Position numbers and translations under genes: made by a program. Below, one piece after another: positions 34,708 to 43,063 of a stretch of DNA of 64,000 bases; positions within the stretch are counted from its first letter, which is position 1, and every line of letters begins with the position of its first letter. This DNA is from Tissierellales bacterium (GTDB taxonomy: Bacteria; Bacillota; Clostridia; Tissierellales; Sedimentibacteraceae): NCBI GenBank assembly GCA_018433765.1, contig JAHDQO010000003.1:174715-238714 (forward strand), given 5' to 3'. Below the pieces are notes generated by a model. That model made no database searches. It had not been told where the DNA came from and saw nothing but the letters and a program-made list of their open reading frames with translations.

Positions 34708-35919
34708 ATGCTTAACTTTAATATAAGATTTTTAAATATTGAGGAATTAAGGGAATTTTCTAGAATCAAACAAAATGCATATCCCAATTTTCATTTAGGT
34801 ACTGAAAGTGAATTAGAAGAAAGATTTGAAAGGCTAAAAAATTTGTATGACAATAATGATATAAATTTTTTAGGATATTATGAAGAAAATAAATTAAAAG
34901 GATGTTTAATATTTTTCTACTTTGATTTTAATTTTCATGGCAAAATGATAAAAGCTGGAGGAATAGGATCATTAGCAGTTGATTTATTGTATAAAAAAGA
35001 AAAAATTGCTCAGAAACTAATTAATTACAGCTTAAGTTATGCTAAAACAAATAATATGCCTATGTTAATGTTGTATCCATTCAATGCTAAGTTTTATAGG
35101 AATTTTGGTTTTGGTTACGGAAAACAAATTAATTTATACCAAATAAAGCCTGAACATTTTAAAAATTTTATAGATAAATCTATGCTAAAATATATAAATA
35201 TAGATGATGTTGATGGAATTATTGAATGTTATAATCATATGGTTGAAATTAAACATGGCATGATGAAAAAAACAAGCATAGAAACATTTAACATAAAAAA
35301 TGCTTCAAAAATAAAAACTATAGTATTTAAAAAAAATAATATAAAAGGATATATTAGGTTTACATTTGAAAAGATTAATGATTTTAATAGATTGAGTCAG
35401 AAAATCATAATTAGAGAAATGATTTATGATTCTCCAGAGGTTTTAAGACAGTTCTCAACTTTCTTTCATAGTTTAAGGGATCAAGTTCAATATATAGAAT
35501 TAACTACTTTTGATGATAGTTTATACTATTTATTAGAAGATGTTTGTTATTATACAGATCAGAAACTTATGCCAATTGTTCATCATAAGACTAATGATTG
35601 CGGTACAGGTCTTATGTATAAAGCTATTGATGTAGATAGACTGCTCGCACTAATAAATAAAAATTTAGACTATAATATTAAATTTGAAATTAAAGAAAAT
35701 AGAGATAACAAAGTAAATAATTATTTCCTAGGTAATAAAGAAGAGATTAATTGTGTTATATCAATTTCAATTAATGATTTTTCATCTTGGATTGTGGGTT
35801 CAGTAAAACTTAATTCATTATATAAACTTGGACTAATTAAAACAAATAATGTTGAACTTCTTAAAAAAATAGATTATAAACTAAATTTTGATGAACCGGA
35901 GTGCTGGACATCTTTTTAA
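34708..35919 (+). CDS. Eis-family GNAT N-acetyltransferase
   Basis: A 403-residue protein with the Eis layout: an N-terminal GNAT domain (GGIGSLAVDLLYKKEKIAQKL holds the acetyl-CoA region, with YPFNAKFYRNFGFG later), a second GNAT-like domain, and a C-terminal sterol-carrier-like domain ending in CWTSF. Eis proteins acetylate aminoglycosides or other amines. It starts 39 bases after the propeller gene with AGGAGG, so the two may be co-transcribed. Substrate unknown. Confidence 0.85.
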   Translation: MLNFNIRFLNIEELREFSRIKQNAYPNFHLGTESELEERFERLKNLYDNNDINFLGYYEENKLKGCLIFFYFDFNFHGKMIKAGGIGSLAVDLLYKKEKIAQKLINYSLSYAKTNNMPMLMLYPFNAKFYRNFGFGYGKQINLYQIKPEHFKNFIDKSMLKYINIDDVDGIIECYNHMVEIKHGMMKKTSIETFNIKNASKIKTIVFKKNNIKGYIRFTFEKINDFNRLSQKIIIREMIYDSPEVLRQFSTFFHSLRDQVQYIELTTFDDSLYYLLEDVCYYTDQKLMPIVHHKTNDCGTGLMYKAIDVDRLLALINKNLDYNIKFEIKENRDNKVNNYFLGNKEEINCVISISINDFSSWIVGSVKLNSLYKLGLIKTNNVELLKKIDYKLNFDEPECWTSF

Positions 35920-36002
35920 TTTTATAAAATTTTATATATCTGATATAACATACAATACCTAATTAAATTGTATTTAAAAAAACTAGATATTGTATATTAA
36001 AA

Positions 36003-36608
36003 TCATTTATCTTTGAAATAATCATCTATTAATTTTTCAGCTAAGAATTTCTGCGTATTAGCTTGTGTTATTAATAAAGAAATAAATACTAACATTTTTT
36101 TCTTTTCATTGTCGTTAATATCTCCATTAGGAAAATTTTTGTTGACATTTTCTAATGTTTTAGTTATATTCTCAGTCAAATCTTTGAAAATTACCTTTTC
36201 TAAATCAATAAATGAATTGTATAACTTTTCTAGTTCATTTGAAAACAAATCTAATGAGTTTTCTGATTTCGTTTCATCATATTTTTTAGTAACAGCATTA
36301 AGTAATGCTTTAATATCATTAATTGATAAAATATTTTTTAAATGAAAAGTTAATAATAATAGTACTATATGATTTTTAGAATACTTTTTTTTATGAGATG
36401 GTGGGATGATTTTGTTTTTTGTATAATTGTTAATCATTGTTTTAGTTACGATATTGTCTTTTTCATTCCTTTTATATTTTTTAAAGTGGTCATTCATAAA
36501 AGTTGTAACTTGATCCATATATAAATCTATATTAGGTATATCATTGTAGTATATTTGTTCATCAAAACAAATATTAGAGAGAATTTTTAAAATATCTTTA
36601 TCATTCAT
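36003..36608 (-). CDS. DUF1836 family protein, putative DNA-binding regulator
   Basis: About 201 residues. The central segment VTKTMINNYTKNKIIPPSHKK followed by YSKNHIVLLLLT matches the DUF1836 pattern, a MerR-like winged helix found in Firmicutes. The C-terminal half is helical and charged. ATG 36608 is seven bases after GAGGTGAT on the minus strand; an upstream in-frame ATG at 36635 has no good site. It diverges from the hemolysin III gene, which it might regulate, but there is no direct evidence. Confidence 0.8.
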   Translation of the reverse strand: MNDKDILKILSNICFDEQIYYNDIPNIDLYMDQVTTFMNDHFKKYKRNEKDNIVTKTMINNYTKNKIIPPSHKKKYSKNHIVLLLLTFHLKNILSINDIKALLNAVTKKYDETKSENSLDLFSNELEKLYNSFIDLEKVIFKDLTENITKTLENVNKNFPNGDINDNEKKKMLVFISLLITQANTQKFLAEKLIDDYFKDK

Positions 36609-36702
36609 AATTATCACCTCGAGACAATTATACAATATGATAAAATATATATCAAGGTTAGTATTACAATATTAAAATTATATTAAAAAACATTATACCA
36701 TG

Positions 36703-36731
36703 TTGACAATACATAAAATTGGTAGTATAAC
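36703..36731 (+). promoter_or_regulatory. Sigma-A promoter of the hemolysin III gene
   Basis: TTGACA (36703-36708), a 17-bp spacer and TATAAC (36726-36731), 45 bp before the start codon. Confidence 0.75.
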
Positions 36732-36776
36732 TATATTAAGTAGTAATTAAAACTATATAAAGTGAGGTTAAAAAAC

Positions 36777-37427
36777 ATGACAACTAATAAAAAAGAAAGG
36801 ATGAGTGCATTTACTCATTTTTTAGGAGTGATTTTTGCTGTAGCAGGCATGATTATATTAGTTAATAATTCTTTAAAAACACAAAATTCTGTTCAATTAA
36901 TATCATTTTTAGTATTTGGCTTAAGTATGATATTATTATATTCTGCAAGTACAATATATCATATCACAGATGCTTCAAGTAAATATAAAAAACTTTTACG
37001 AAGAATAGATCATATGATGATTTTTGTTTTAATTGCAGGTACATATACACCAATTTGCCTTGTAGTATTAAAAGGAGCAGTTGGACGTAACTTGCTTATA
37101 GCAGTATGGACTTTTGCTATTATTGGGATATTTTTAAAAGTTTTTTGGATAGAAGCACCAAGAAAACTAGTATCAAGTATTTATATCATTATGGGTTGGC
37201 TTGCATTATTTGCTTTATCTTCTATAATAAATAATATAGATAGAGGAGGAATGTTTTGGCTTACACTAGGTGGTGTTATATATACCGTAGGAGGAGTTAT
37301 TTATGGTACTAAAAAGCCTAATATAGCAACAAAATGGTTCGGCTTTCATGAGATATTTCATTTGTTTGTATTAGGCGGAACTATATGCCATTTTATCTTA
37401 ATGTATAAACATGTTTTAATACATTAA
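36777..37427 (+). CDS. Hemolysin III / PAQR family membrane protein
   Basis: About 216 residues with seven hydrophobic segments. PAQR motifs are present: SASTIYHITD, RRIDHMMIFVLIAGTYTPI and GFHEIFHLFVLGGTICHF, whose Asp and His residues form the metal site in this family. The family includes bacterial YqfA-type proteins of uncertain, possibly lipid-modifying, function. ATG 36777 is used; an in-frame GTG at 36762 lies in the binding-site region AGTGAGG. Confidence 0.9.
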   Translation: MTTNKKERMSAFTHFLGVIFAVAGMIILVNNSLKTQNSVQLISFLVFGLSMILLYSASTIYHITDASSKYKKLLRRIDHMMIFVLIAGTYTPICLVVLKGAVGRNLLIAVWTFAIIGIFLKVFWIEAPRKLVSSIYIIMGWLALFALSSIINNIDRGGMFWLTLGGVIYTVGGVIYGTKKPNIATKWFGFHEIFHLFVLGGTICHFILMYKHVLIH

Positions 37428-37462
37428 AATATTAAATTTCCTATCTTTATAATCTAATGCTG

Positions 37463-37471
37463 TGATATAAT
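37463..37471 (+). promoter_or_regulatory. Extended -10 promoter element
   Basis: TGATATAAT (37463-37471), an extended -10, lies 144 bp before the YdbC-like gene. No clear -35 element is seen. The interval to 37614 otherwise holds only an in-frame fragment without a start codon. Confidence 0.4.
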
Positions 37472-37614
37472 GTAATATAAATATATAATTTAATTTTAGA
37501 GAATTCAATTAAAACTATAGAATATTAGGAATTTTATTAAGTTCATTTGGTTGGATTGGGGTTATAGTAAGTTTTATATTTAAAAAAGAGGAAAGATAAT
37601 TGGAGGAAAGAACA

Positions 37615-37833
37615 ATGGCATTTAAATATGAAATAAAAAAAGAATTAGGAGTTTTATCAGAAAACTTAGGAGGCTGGACTAAAGAACTTAATCTTATTAG
37701 TTGGAACGATAGAGAACCTAAATTTGATATAAGAGATTGGGCACCTGAACATGAGAAGATGGGTAAGGGTATTACATTATCTGTTGAAGATTTAGTGGCA
37801 TTAAGAGATATATTAAATGAATTGGATTTATAA
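37615..37833 (+). CDS. YdbC/PC4-family small DNA-binding protein
   Basis: A 72-residue protein. The patterns WNDREPKFDIRDWAPEHEKMGKG (conserved in parts) and GITLSVEDLVALRDIL identify the YdbC family, bacterial relatives of the PC4 coactivator that bind single-stranded DNA as dimers. ATG 37615 follows TTGGAGGAAAG. It is followed after five bases by the YfiH gene, suggesting co-translation. Length is full for the family. Confidence 0.88.
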   Translation: MAFKYEIKKELGVLSENLGGWTKELNLISWNDREPKFDIRDWAPEHEKMGKGITLSVEDLVALRDILNELDL

Positions 37834-37838
37834 TAAAA

Positions 37839-38654
37839 ATGGTAAAATACATAGAAAAAAATAAAGTTAAATATTTAACATTTCCACATTTGTCGAAGCA
37901 TAAAAATTTGATTCATGCTTTTACTACAAGACATGGTGGAGTAAGTGAAGGATGTTTTAAATCTCTTAATTTCGGATTTGTTAAAGGAGATAAATTAGCT
38001 AATATACAAACTAACTTTAATATATTAGCTGAAACACTAGATATTAAAGTAGAAAATATGGTTCGTTCTCAGCAGCAGCATACAAATAATATTTTATATG
38101 TTACTGAAAAAGATAGAGGAAAAGGAGTAACAAAAGCTAGAAATTTTGATAGCATAGATGGTTTAATAACAGATAGACCTAATGTAGCTATAATAACTTC
38201 TCATGCTGATTGTACGCCTTTGTTTTTTTATGATTATGAAAAAAAAATTATAGGGTTAGCTCATTCAGGATGGAGAGGTACTGCTCAAAAAATAAGTCAA
38301 GAAATGTTAAAAAAATTAACTAAAGATTTTAATTCAAAACCTGAACATATTTTAGTAGGAATAGGGCCTTCGATTGGTCCATGTTGTTTTGAAGTAGATA
38401 AAGATGTTTATGATATATTTACAAATCAAGATGATAGATACATGCAGTATATTAAGAAAAAAGATTTAAAATACCATATAGACTTGTGGAGTATTAATAA
38501 ACTTATATTAAAAGATAATGGTATATTAAGTAAAAACATTGTATCTGCAAACATATGTACTAAATGTAATACAGATACATATTTTTCTCATAGAGGACAA
38601 AAAGGAAAACGGGGTACAATGATAGGTGTAATGATGCTAAAAAATCTTAATTAA
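37839..38654 (+). CDS. pgeF: YfiH/LACC1-type multicopper-like purine nucleoside enzyme
   Basis: A 271-residue protein of the YfiH (peptidoglycan-editing factor PgeF, LACC1) family. The zinc/catalytic residues are visible in HADCTPLFF, GLAHSGWRGTA and GPSIGPCCFEVD. Family members act on purine nucleosides, and YfiH improves fidelity of cell-wall precursor synthesis in E. coli. It starts five bases after the YdbC-like gene. Its last 18 bases overlap the 3' end of the minus-strand MocR gene. Confidence 0.88.
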   Translation: MVKYIEKNKVKYLTFPHLSKHKNLIHAFTTRHGGVSEGCFKSLNFGFVKGDKLANIQTNFNILAETLDIKVENMVRSQQQHTNNILYVTEKDRGKGVTKARNFDSIDGLITDRPNVAIITSHADCTPLFFYDYEKKIIGLAHSGWRGTAQKISQEMLKKLTKDFNSKPEHILVGIGPSIGPCCFEVDKDVYDIFTNQDDRYMQYIKKKDLKYHIDLWSINKLILKDNGILSKNIVSANICTKCNTDTYFSHRGQKGKRGTMIGVMMLKNLN

Positions 38655-40007
38655 TGATTCAATAAATTCAGGTATTTTTTCATCACTTATACCGCTGTAG
38701 TTTAAAGATAATAATAAGTTATTACCTTTTTTACTAATTATATTTAATGAAATATTATTATTTACTGCACAATCATTTATTTCATTAATACTTTTATTAG
38801 ATATCGTTTCAAGAACTAAATGAAGTCCAGAATCAGCATTAACTATTTTAAAAAGATTATTAGCTTTTTCTTCTATAATCTTAGTTATAAGCTGATTTTT
38901 CTTTTTATATATTCTCCTTATTTTTCTTAAATGTCTGTCTAAATATCCATCTTTAATAAAATTACTTAGCACTAGTTGGTCAATTTTTGAAGCTGACTGT
39001 GTATATCTATTCTTTAAACTGCTGTATTTAGTTAATAGTTTTCTTGGTAATACCATATAGCTTATTCTAATAGAAGGAAGCAGTATTTTAGAAAAAGAAC
39101 CTAAATAAATAACACAGTCATTTTTGTCAAGACCTTGCAAACAAGGGACAGGCATGTTTTCATATCTGATAATGCTGTCATAATCATCTTCAATTATTAA
39201 TCCATTGTTTTTAAATGCCCAGTCCAATAGTTCCAATCGTTTATTTATTGGCATAACTGATCCTAAAGGATATTGATGAGAAGGGCTGACATAAACAAGT
39301 TTTGAACTAGAACTTCTTAATGTATCTATTGAAAGTCCACTGTTATAAACAGGTATGTGAGCTAATTTAAAATTATAGTCTTCAAAAATATATTCTGCTT
39401 TTTTAAATCCAGGATCTTCAACAGCAGCTATTGAATAATCTTTTTTTATTAAACTTATAAGAATACCTATTAAGTATTGAACACCAGCACCTACAATTAT
39501 TTGCTCAGATATTGTTTTAGCTCCTCTTGTTCTGTTTATAAATCCTGATATTTCTTTTCTTAACAGAAGTTCACCTTGAAAATCTCCACTATTATGAATT
39601 AGGCTGTTTTCATCATTAATAACTTTATTATAAATTCTCTTCCATATCACAGTATCAAAACTATGATAATCTACTCCATTATTAACATAAATATTTTGAA
39701 ACGTTAGTTTTTGACTAAAATTATCATCAGTAATTTTTTTATTTGAAGAAACTTTATAATTAGATAACTTAGAAACAAAATACCCTTTTTTAGGAATGTT
39801 TTCTACGTAACCTTCTATAACAAGCTGATTATATGCATTTTCAATAGTAGTTTTGCTCAAATTAAGTGTAGAAGAAGCTTCTCTAATAGATGGTATTTTT
39901 TCATTAGCATGTAAGCTTCCATCTATAATCTCTTTTTTAATATATCCATACAACTGCATATAAATAGGAGTATTAGCTTTTTTATCAATAATAGGTGACA
40001 AAATCAT
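38637..40007 (-). CDS. MocR-family (PdxR-like) transcriptional regulator
   Basis: About 456 residues: an N-terminal GntR-type winged helix (PIYMQLYGYIKKEIIDGSL, IPSIREASSTLNLSKTTIE) fused to an aminotransferase-fold domain. EDDYDS and the PLP-lysine segment GSFSKILLPSIR are intact. MocR proteins bind pyridoxal phosphate and often control vitamin B6 genes. ATG 40007 is nine bases after GGAGGT on the minus strand. It diverges from an ECF transporter S component gene, which fits PdxR-type control of B6 uptake (inference). Confidence 0.87.
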   Translation of the reverse strand: MILSPIIDKKANTPIYMQLYGYIKKEIIDGSLHANEKIPSIREASSTLNLSKTTIENAYNQLVIEGYVENIPKKGYFVSKLSNYKVSSNKKITDDNFSQKLTFQNIYVNNGVDYHSFDTVIWKRIYNKVINDENSLIHNSGDFQGELLLRKEISGFINRTRGAKTISEQIIVGAGVQYLIGILISLIKKDYSIAAVEDPGFKKAEYIFEDYNFKLAHIPVYNSGLSIDTLRSSSSKLVYVSPSHQYPLGSVMPINKRLELLDWAFKNNGLIIEDDYDSIIRYENMPVPCLQGLDKNDCVIYLGSFSKILLPSIRISYMVLPRKLLTKYSSLKNRYTQSASKIDQLVLSNFIKDGYLDRHLRKIRRIYKKKNQLITKIIEEKANNLFKIVNADSGLHLVLETISNKSINEINDCAVNNNISLNIISKKGNNLLLSLNYSGISDEKIPEFIESLIKIF

Positions 40008-40027
40008 AACATAAATACCTCCGTTTT

Positions 40028-40080
40028 TAAAACTGTCCTGTACAAAAAATAAAAAACTGTATCTTTTCAAGTGTACACAT
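40028..40080 (+). promoter_or_regulatory. Divergent control region of the MocR and ECF genes
   Basis: The 117-bp gap carries two AACTGT half-sites in direct repeat (40031-40036 and 40055-40060, 24 bp apart) and the palindrome GTGTACAC (40071-40078). MocR proteins commonly bind direct repeats, so these are candidate operators. Confidence 0.35.
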
Positions 40081-40124
40081 ATATATTATACTTTATTTGA
40101 AAATAAAAAGAAAGGGTGAGTTTT

Positions 40125-40604
40125 ATGAATAACTATACACAAAAGCTGACTTTAACAGCCCTTATGATAGCAATAATATGTTTATCAACAATGTTCTTAG
40201 GTTTTCCAATACTTTATGGATATGTTAATTTAGGAGACGCAGCTATTTTTTTAGCAGGATTTATTTTAGGTCCTAAATATGGGTTTATAGCAGCAGCTTT
40301 AGGAGCATCAATTGCAGATTATTCATTAGGATTTACGCAATACATGCTTACAACTTTTATAGTTAAAGGATTAATGGCATTTTTAGCAGGAAGTTTTAGA
40401 GATAAAAGCAATTCTAAAAAAGTAATAAGCTGTGTCATAGGAGGATTAATAATGGTTGCCAGCTATTACATAACAGAAGTAATTATTTATGGAAGTAAAA
40501 TATCTCCATTAGCAAATATTCCATGGAATACACTTCAATTTATAATTGGTATAGTAATAGCTTTTGTACTTATAAAGCCTTTAAGAAATTTAATTCAAAA
40601 ATAA
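40125..40604 (+). CDS. ECF transporter substrate-specific (S) component
   Basis: About 159 residues and five to six hydrophobic segments, with LGDAAIFLAGFILGPKYGF and ASIADYSLGF typical of S components. These proteins bind a vitamin in the membrane and share an energising module encoded elsewhere. The divergent MocR regulator suggests vitamin B6 as ligand, but thiamine-related ligands are possible. ATG 40125 follows AAAGGG; an in-frame GTG at 40116 overlaps that site. A terminator region carrying element B follows. Confidence 0.82.
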   Translation: MNNYTQKLTLTALMIAIICLSTMFLGFPILYGYVNLGDAAIFLAGFILGPKYGFIAAALGASIADYSLGFTQYMLTTFIVKGLMAFLAGSFRDKSNSKKVISCVIGGLIMVASYYITEVIIYGSKISPLANIPWNTLQFIIGIVIAFVLIKPLRNLIQK

Positions 40605-40612
40605 AATATAAA

Positions 40613-40634
40613 ACAAGTGACAAAAGTCACTTGT
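40613..40634 (-). terminator. Terminator stem-loop copy with T-tract (minus-strand reading)
   Basis: ACAAGTGAC and GTCACTTGT with loop AAAA (40613-40634), identical to 40786-40807. On the minus strand it is followed by a T-rich tract, so this is the functional copy for the ABC permease gene. It may also serve the plus-strand ECF gene. Confidence 0.75.
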
Positions 40635-40785
40635 CAGATTGTTGACAAAGTCAACAAGATGACAGGCTTTTGACAAATTTGAAGTTCGAGGCGTGCTGAA
40701 AGCGAGTAAGCGGAGCGTATATACAAATACGTGAGCATTCTCGATTGAGGCAACAACGATGAAATTCGGGTTTGTCAATAGCCTA
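40635..40785 (-). mobile_element. 151-bp terminator-inserted element, copy B
   Basis: The reverse complement of element A (9476-9626) with seven mismatches and no length change. Read on the minus strand it begins TAGGCTATTGACAAA immediately after one copy of a terminator stem and ends GTCAACAATCTG immediately before the second copy, which is followed by the T-tract. Target, stem sequence and genomic position differ from copy A, but geometry is the same. The 22-bp stem is duplicated on both sides. No transposase is nearby. Confidence 0.8.
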
Positions 40786-40807
40786 ACAAGTGACAAAAGT
40801 CACTTGT
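40786..40807 (-). terminator. Duplicate terminator stem-loop adjoining element B
   Basis: Identical to 40613-40634. On the minus strand it lies directly after the ABC permease gene and abuts the left end of element B, without its own T-tract. Confidence 0.75.
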
Positions 40808-40815
40808 TTATATTA

Positions 40816-41823
40816 CTAATTTAATCTAACTGCAATCTTATTTTTAAGTGCTAATATTAATAAAGTTGTAATACCTAAAATCCAAACTGAAAATACTCCT
40901 ATATTAGTCCAGACAGCTGTATTTTTTATTATGTCAAAATATCCTCTGTACATCCAATAAAATGGTGACCAGTACAGGAAAAAATGTTTAGACTGAGGTA
41001 AAAGTATAGCACCAACTATAGATACAGAAACAGGTAAAAACAAAACTTTAATATTTGCTATAGCAGTCATTTGGTTACTACTTGTTACGCCTGTAATAAA
41101 ACCAAATAAAACAACTATAACAAGATTAATTAAAGTGAAGATTAATGTAATAGCCAAATCAAAATCTTTAAAACCTAGAATCAATAATACCAAAAATACT
41201 TGTATTAAAGCTATAATACACCCTAACAAACTTTTACCTATTATAAACTCTGCTTTGTTCATAGGAGAAACATTAATAGCACTAATTGTGCTGGATTCTT
41301 TTTCTTCTACAATATTTAATCCAACAATCATTCCTGCAAGAACTATACACATTATTATTACTGATATTCCACCTATTACTGCTACTGGAGAATCTTCATA
41401 TCCAATATCTGAAAAGCTGACGTTAATAATATTCTTTTCTACCCCTGCTTTTTCTGATAAATATTTGTTGATAATTATTTGTGGAAGTTCAATATATTCT
41501 ACTTCTTCATTACCTTCAGCAATTATTTCATATTCGCCATTTGTTTTTGTTAAGCCTATAACATCATCTATACCTAAAACTCTATCGGAAACTCTATTCT
41601 TGTTATTAAAAATTTCTACTGAGCTGTATTTCTCAAATTCTTCAATAAGTTCTGACTCAATTGACGAATCTATCGCAATATTAAAAGTTGCTGATTCTGC
41701 ACTTGGTATAAAGAAAGTCAAAATAAAAGCTATGATTAATGGTGCTATCATAATATAAAGTACCATATAATCTCTAAAACTGCTTTTTATATCTCTTTTA
41801 GCTATATTCAATACTCTTTTCAT
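40816..41823 (-). CDS. ABC-2 type exporter permease
   Basis: A 335-residue membrane protein of the ABC-2 family: one N-terminal hydrophobic segment, a polar extracytoplasmic region of about 120 residues, then five segments toward the C-terminus (GMIVGLNIVEEKESSTISAI at the cytoplasmic loop). It is the last gene of a TetR-controlled exporter operon. A 223-bp repeat-containing gap separates it from the other permease. Drug, bacteriocin or sodium export are all possible. Confidence 0.85.
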   Translation of the reverse strand: MKRVLNIAKRDIKSSFRDYMVLYIMIAPLIIAFILTFFIPSAESATFNIAIDSSIESELIEEFEKYSSVEIFNNKNRVSDRVLGIDDVIGLTKTNGEYEIIAEGNEEVEYIELPQIIINKYLSEKAGVEKNIINVSFSDIGYEDSPVAVIGGISVIIMCIVLAGMIVGLNIVEEKESSTISAINVSPMNKAEFIIGKSLLGCIIALIQVFLVLLILGFKDFDLAITLIFTLINLVIVVLFGFITGVTSSNQMTAIANIKVLFLPVSVSIVGAILLPQSKHFFLYWSPFYWMYRGYFDIIKNTAVWTNIGVFSVWILGITTLLILALKNKIAVRLN

Positions 41824-41869
41824 ACAAATACACTCCTTTCACTCTTATTACATAGACGGTTGTTAAATG

Positions 41870-42045
41870 TGTAACGATTGATATTGCTTGCGTTTGTTTT
41901 CAGAATGACTACAATGAGTCATCCTGAGCGAACAAAGTGAATTGAAGGATCTTTTTAATTTCACAATTGTTCACTTATTATCAATTTTATAATATTTTAC
42001 GTCAGTAAAGTTTACATTAACTTTTCACTATTAACTTTTAACTCA
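41870..42045 (+). repeat. Mosaic repeats between the two exporter permeases
   Basis: GAGTCATCCTGAGCGAACAA and TTGAAGGATC (about 41910-41951) are the CCTGAGCG...GAAGGATC module. ACGTCAGTAAAGTTTACATT (from 42000) and TTAACTTTTCAC resemble the inverted GTTTTACTAACGTAAAAC module. No gene is seen here. Confidence 0.65.
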
Positions 42046-42046
42046 A

Positions 42047-43063
42047 TTATAAGCTTCTTTTAATGTTTAAGTTTGCAAGTATTAAAGTAACAATACCTAT
42101 TATAAAAGTAAGTATACATGTATTACCGATTATTGATGAATTTCCTGTGGGAAATAAAGCTTCTTTGTATGCAAACATCATAGAATATGATGGTATAGAC
42201 TTAATTAATGCTGGTGAAAAATTTGGCGCAAAGTATGATGCAAAGGGAAGTGATAATACCATAGCAATGATTATAATCCAAATCATTGACTTTGATATAT
42301 TGTCAAAAAAGCTTGATAATAACAGTCCTATACCTGAACCCATTATACTTCCTGTTAAGGTTATCGCAGCAAGATATAAATAGTTTGCTTTAGTTCCTAC
42401 TGTTGTTAAAGCTACTAAGAATAATGAGATAAAACCTAATATAATTAATAAAACTACTTTAGATACTAAAAAGCTTGACATTCTTCCGGGAGTGACTGCA
42501 TAAGCTTTGATAGTTCCTTCTTCCTTTTCAGAAAAAACCATCGTAGCTATGAGAAACAATCCTATTAATGCTGGTTCCATAACAAGAAATAAAGGAACAA
42601 TTGATTTATTAAATGGAATTTTTTGAACTGTATTATTTTCTACTAAATATGTTGTTTTAATGTCAATCTGATTTGTAAATTCTTGAAACATGTTTTCTAT
42701 ATTAAGAGCTAGTAAGTTTTTTGTTTTTTCATTCTCATACCCCTGTAAAACATATTCAACGTTTTGATTATCAACTAGAATAAAACCAATGCTATTAAAA
42801 TCATTAACCATGTACTGCATTAACTCTTCTCTAGAATCTAATGTTCTTATAGATAGTTCTTGTTCTTTAAAGTAATCTATAAGCTTATTTCCTTCTTCAT
42901 ATTCAGACAATACATATACAGACTGCTCTATGCTGGTATCTTCTGGAATAACAAAATTGACTAGCAGTATAAAAAAAATTGCGAAAAATAAAGTAACATA
43001 AAGAAAATAATTATTTAAAATTAGAATCAAATCTTTTTTCAGCAGTTTACTGAAGCCTTTCAT
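42047..43063 (-). CDS. ABC-2 type exporter permease
   Basis: A 338-residue permease with an N-terminal hydrophobic segment, an extracytoplasmic domain, and about five C-terminal segments. FSEKEEGTIKAYAVTPGRM is the typical ABC-2 cytoplasmic loop. Its ATG overlaps the last base of the ATPase stop codon, so translation is coupled. With the second permease it would make a heterodimeric channel. The ligand is unknown. Confidence 0.87.
   Translation of the reverse strand: MKGFSKLLKKDLILILNNYFLYVTLFFAIFFILLVNFVIPEDTSIEQSVYVLSEYEEGNKLIDYFKEQELSIRTLDSREELMQYMVNDFNSIGFILVDNQNVEYVLQGYENEKTKNLLALNIENMFQEFTNQIDIKTTYLVENNTVQKIPFNKSIVPLFLVMEPALIGLFLIATMVFSEKEEGTIKAYAVTPGRMSSFLVSKVVLLIILGFISLFLVALTTVGTKANYLYLAAITLTGSIMGSGIGLLLSSFFDNISKSMIWIIIIAMVLSLPFASYFAPNFSPALIKSIPSYSMMFAYKEALFPTGNSSIIGNTCILTFIIGIVTLILANLNIKRSL

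Noticed and set aside
37520..37597. Short frame encoding SSFGWIGVIVSFIFKKEER
   Set aside because: It looks like the tail of a small membrane protein, but no start codon precedes it within its frame after an upstream stop. It may be a remnant, but this is not supportable.
41135..41758. Long plus-strand open frame of 207 codons opposite the ABC permease gene
   Set aside because: It is the antisense shadow of a clear ABC-2 permease gene with its own binding site and operon context.
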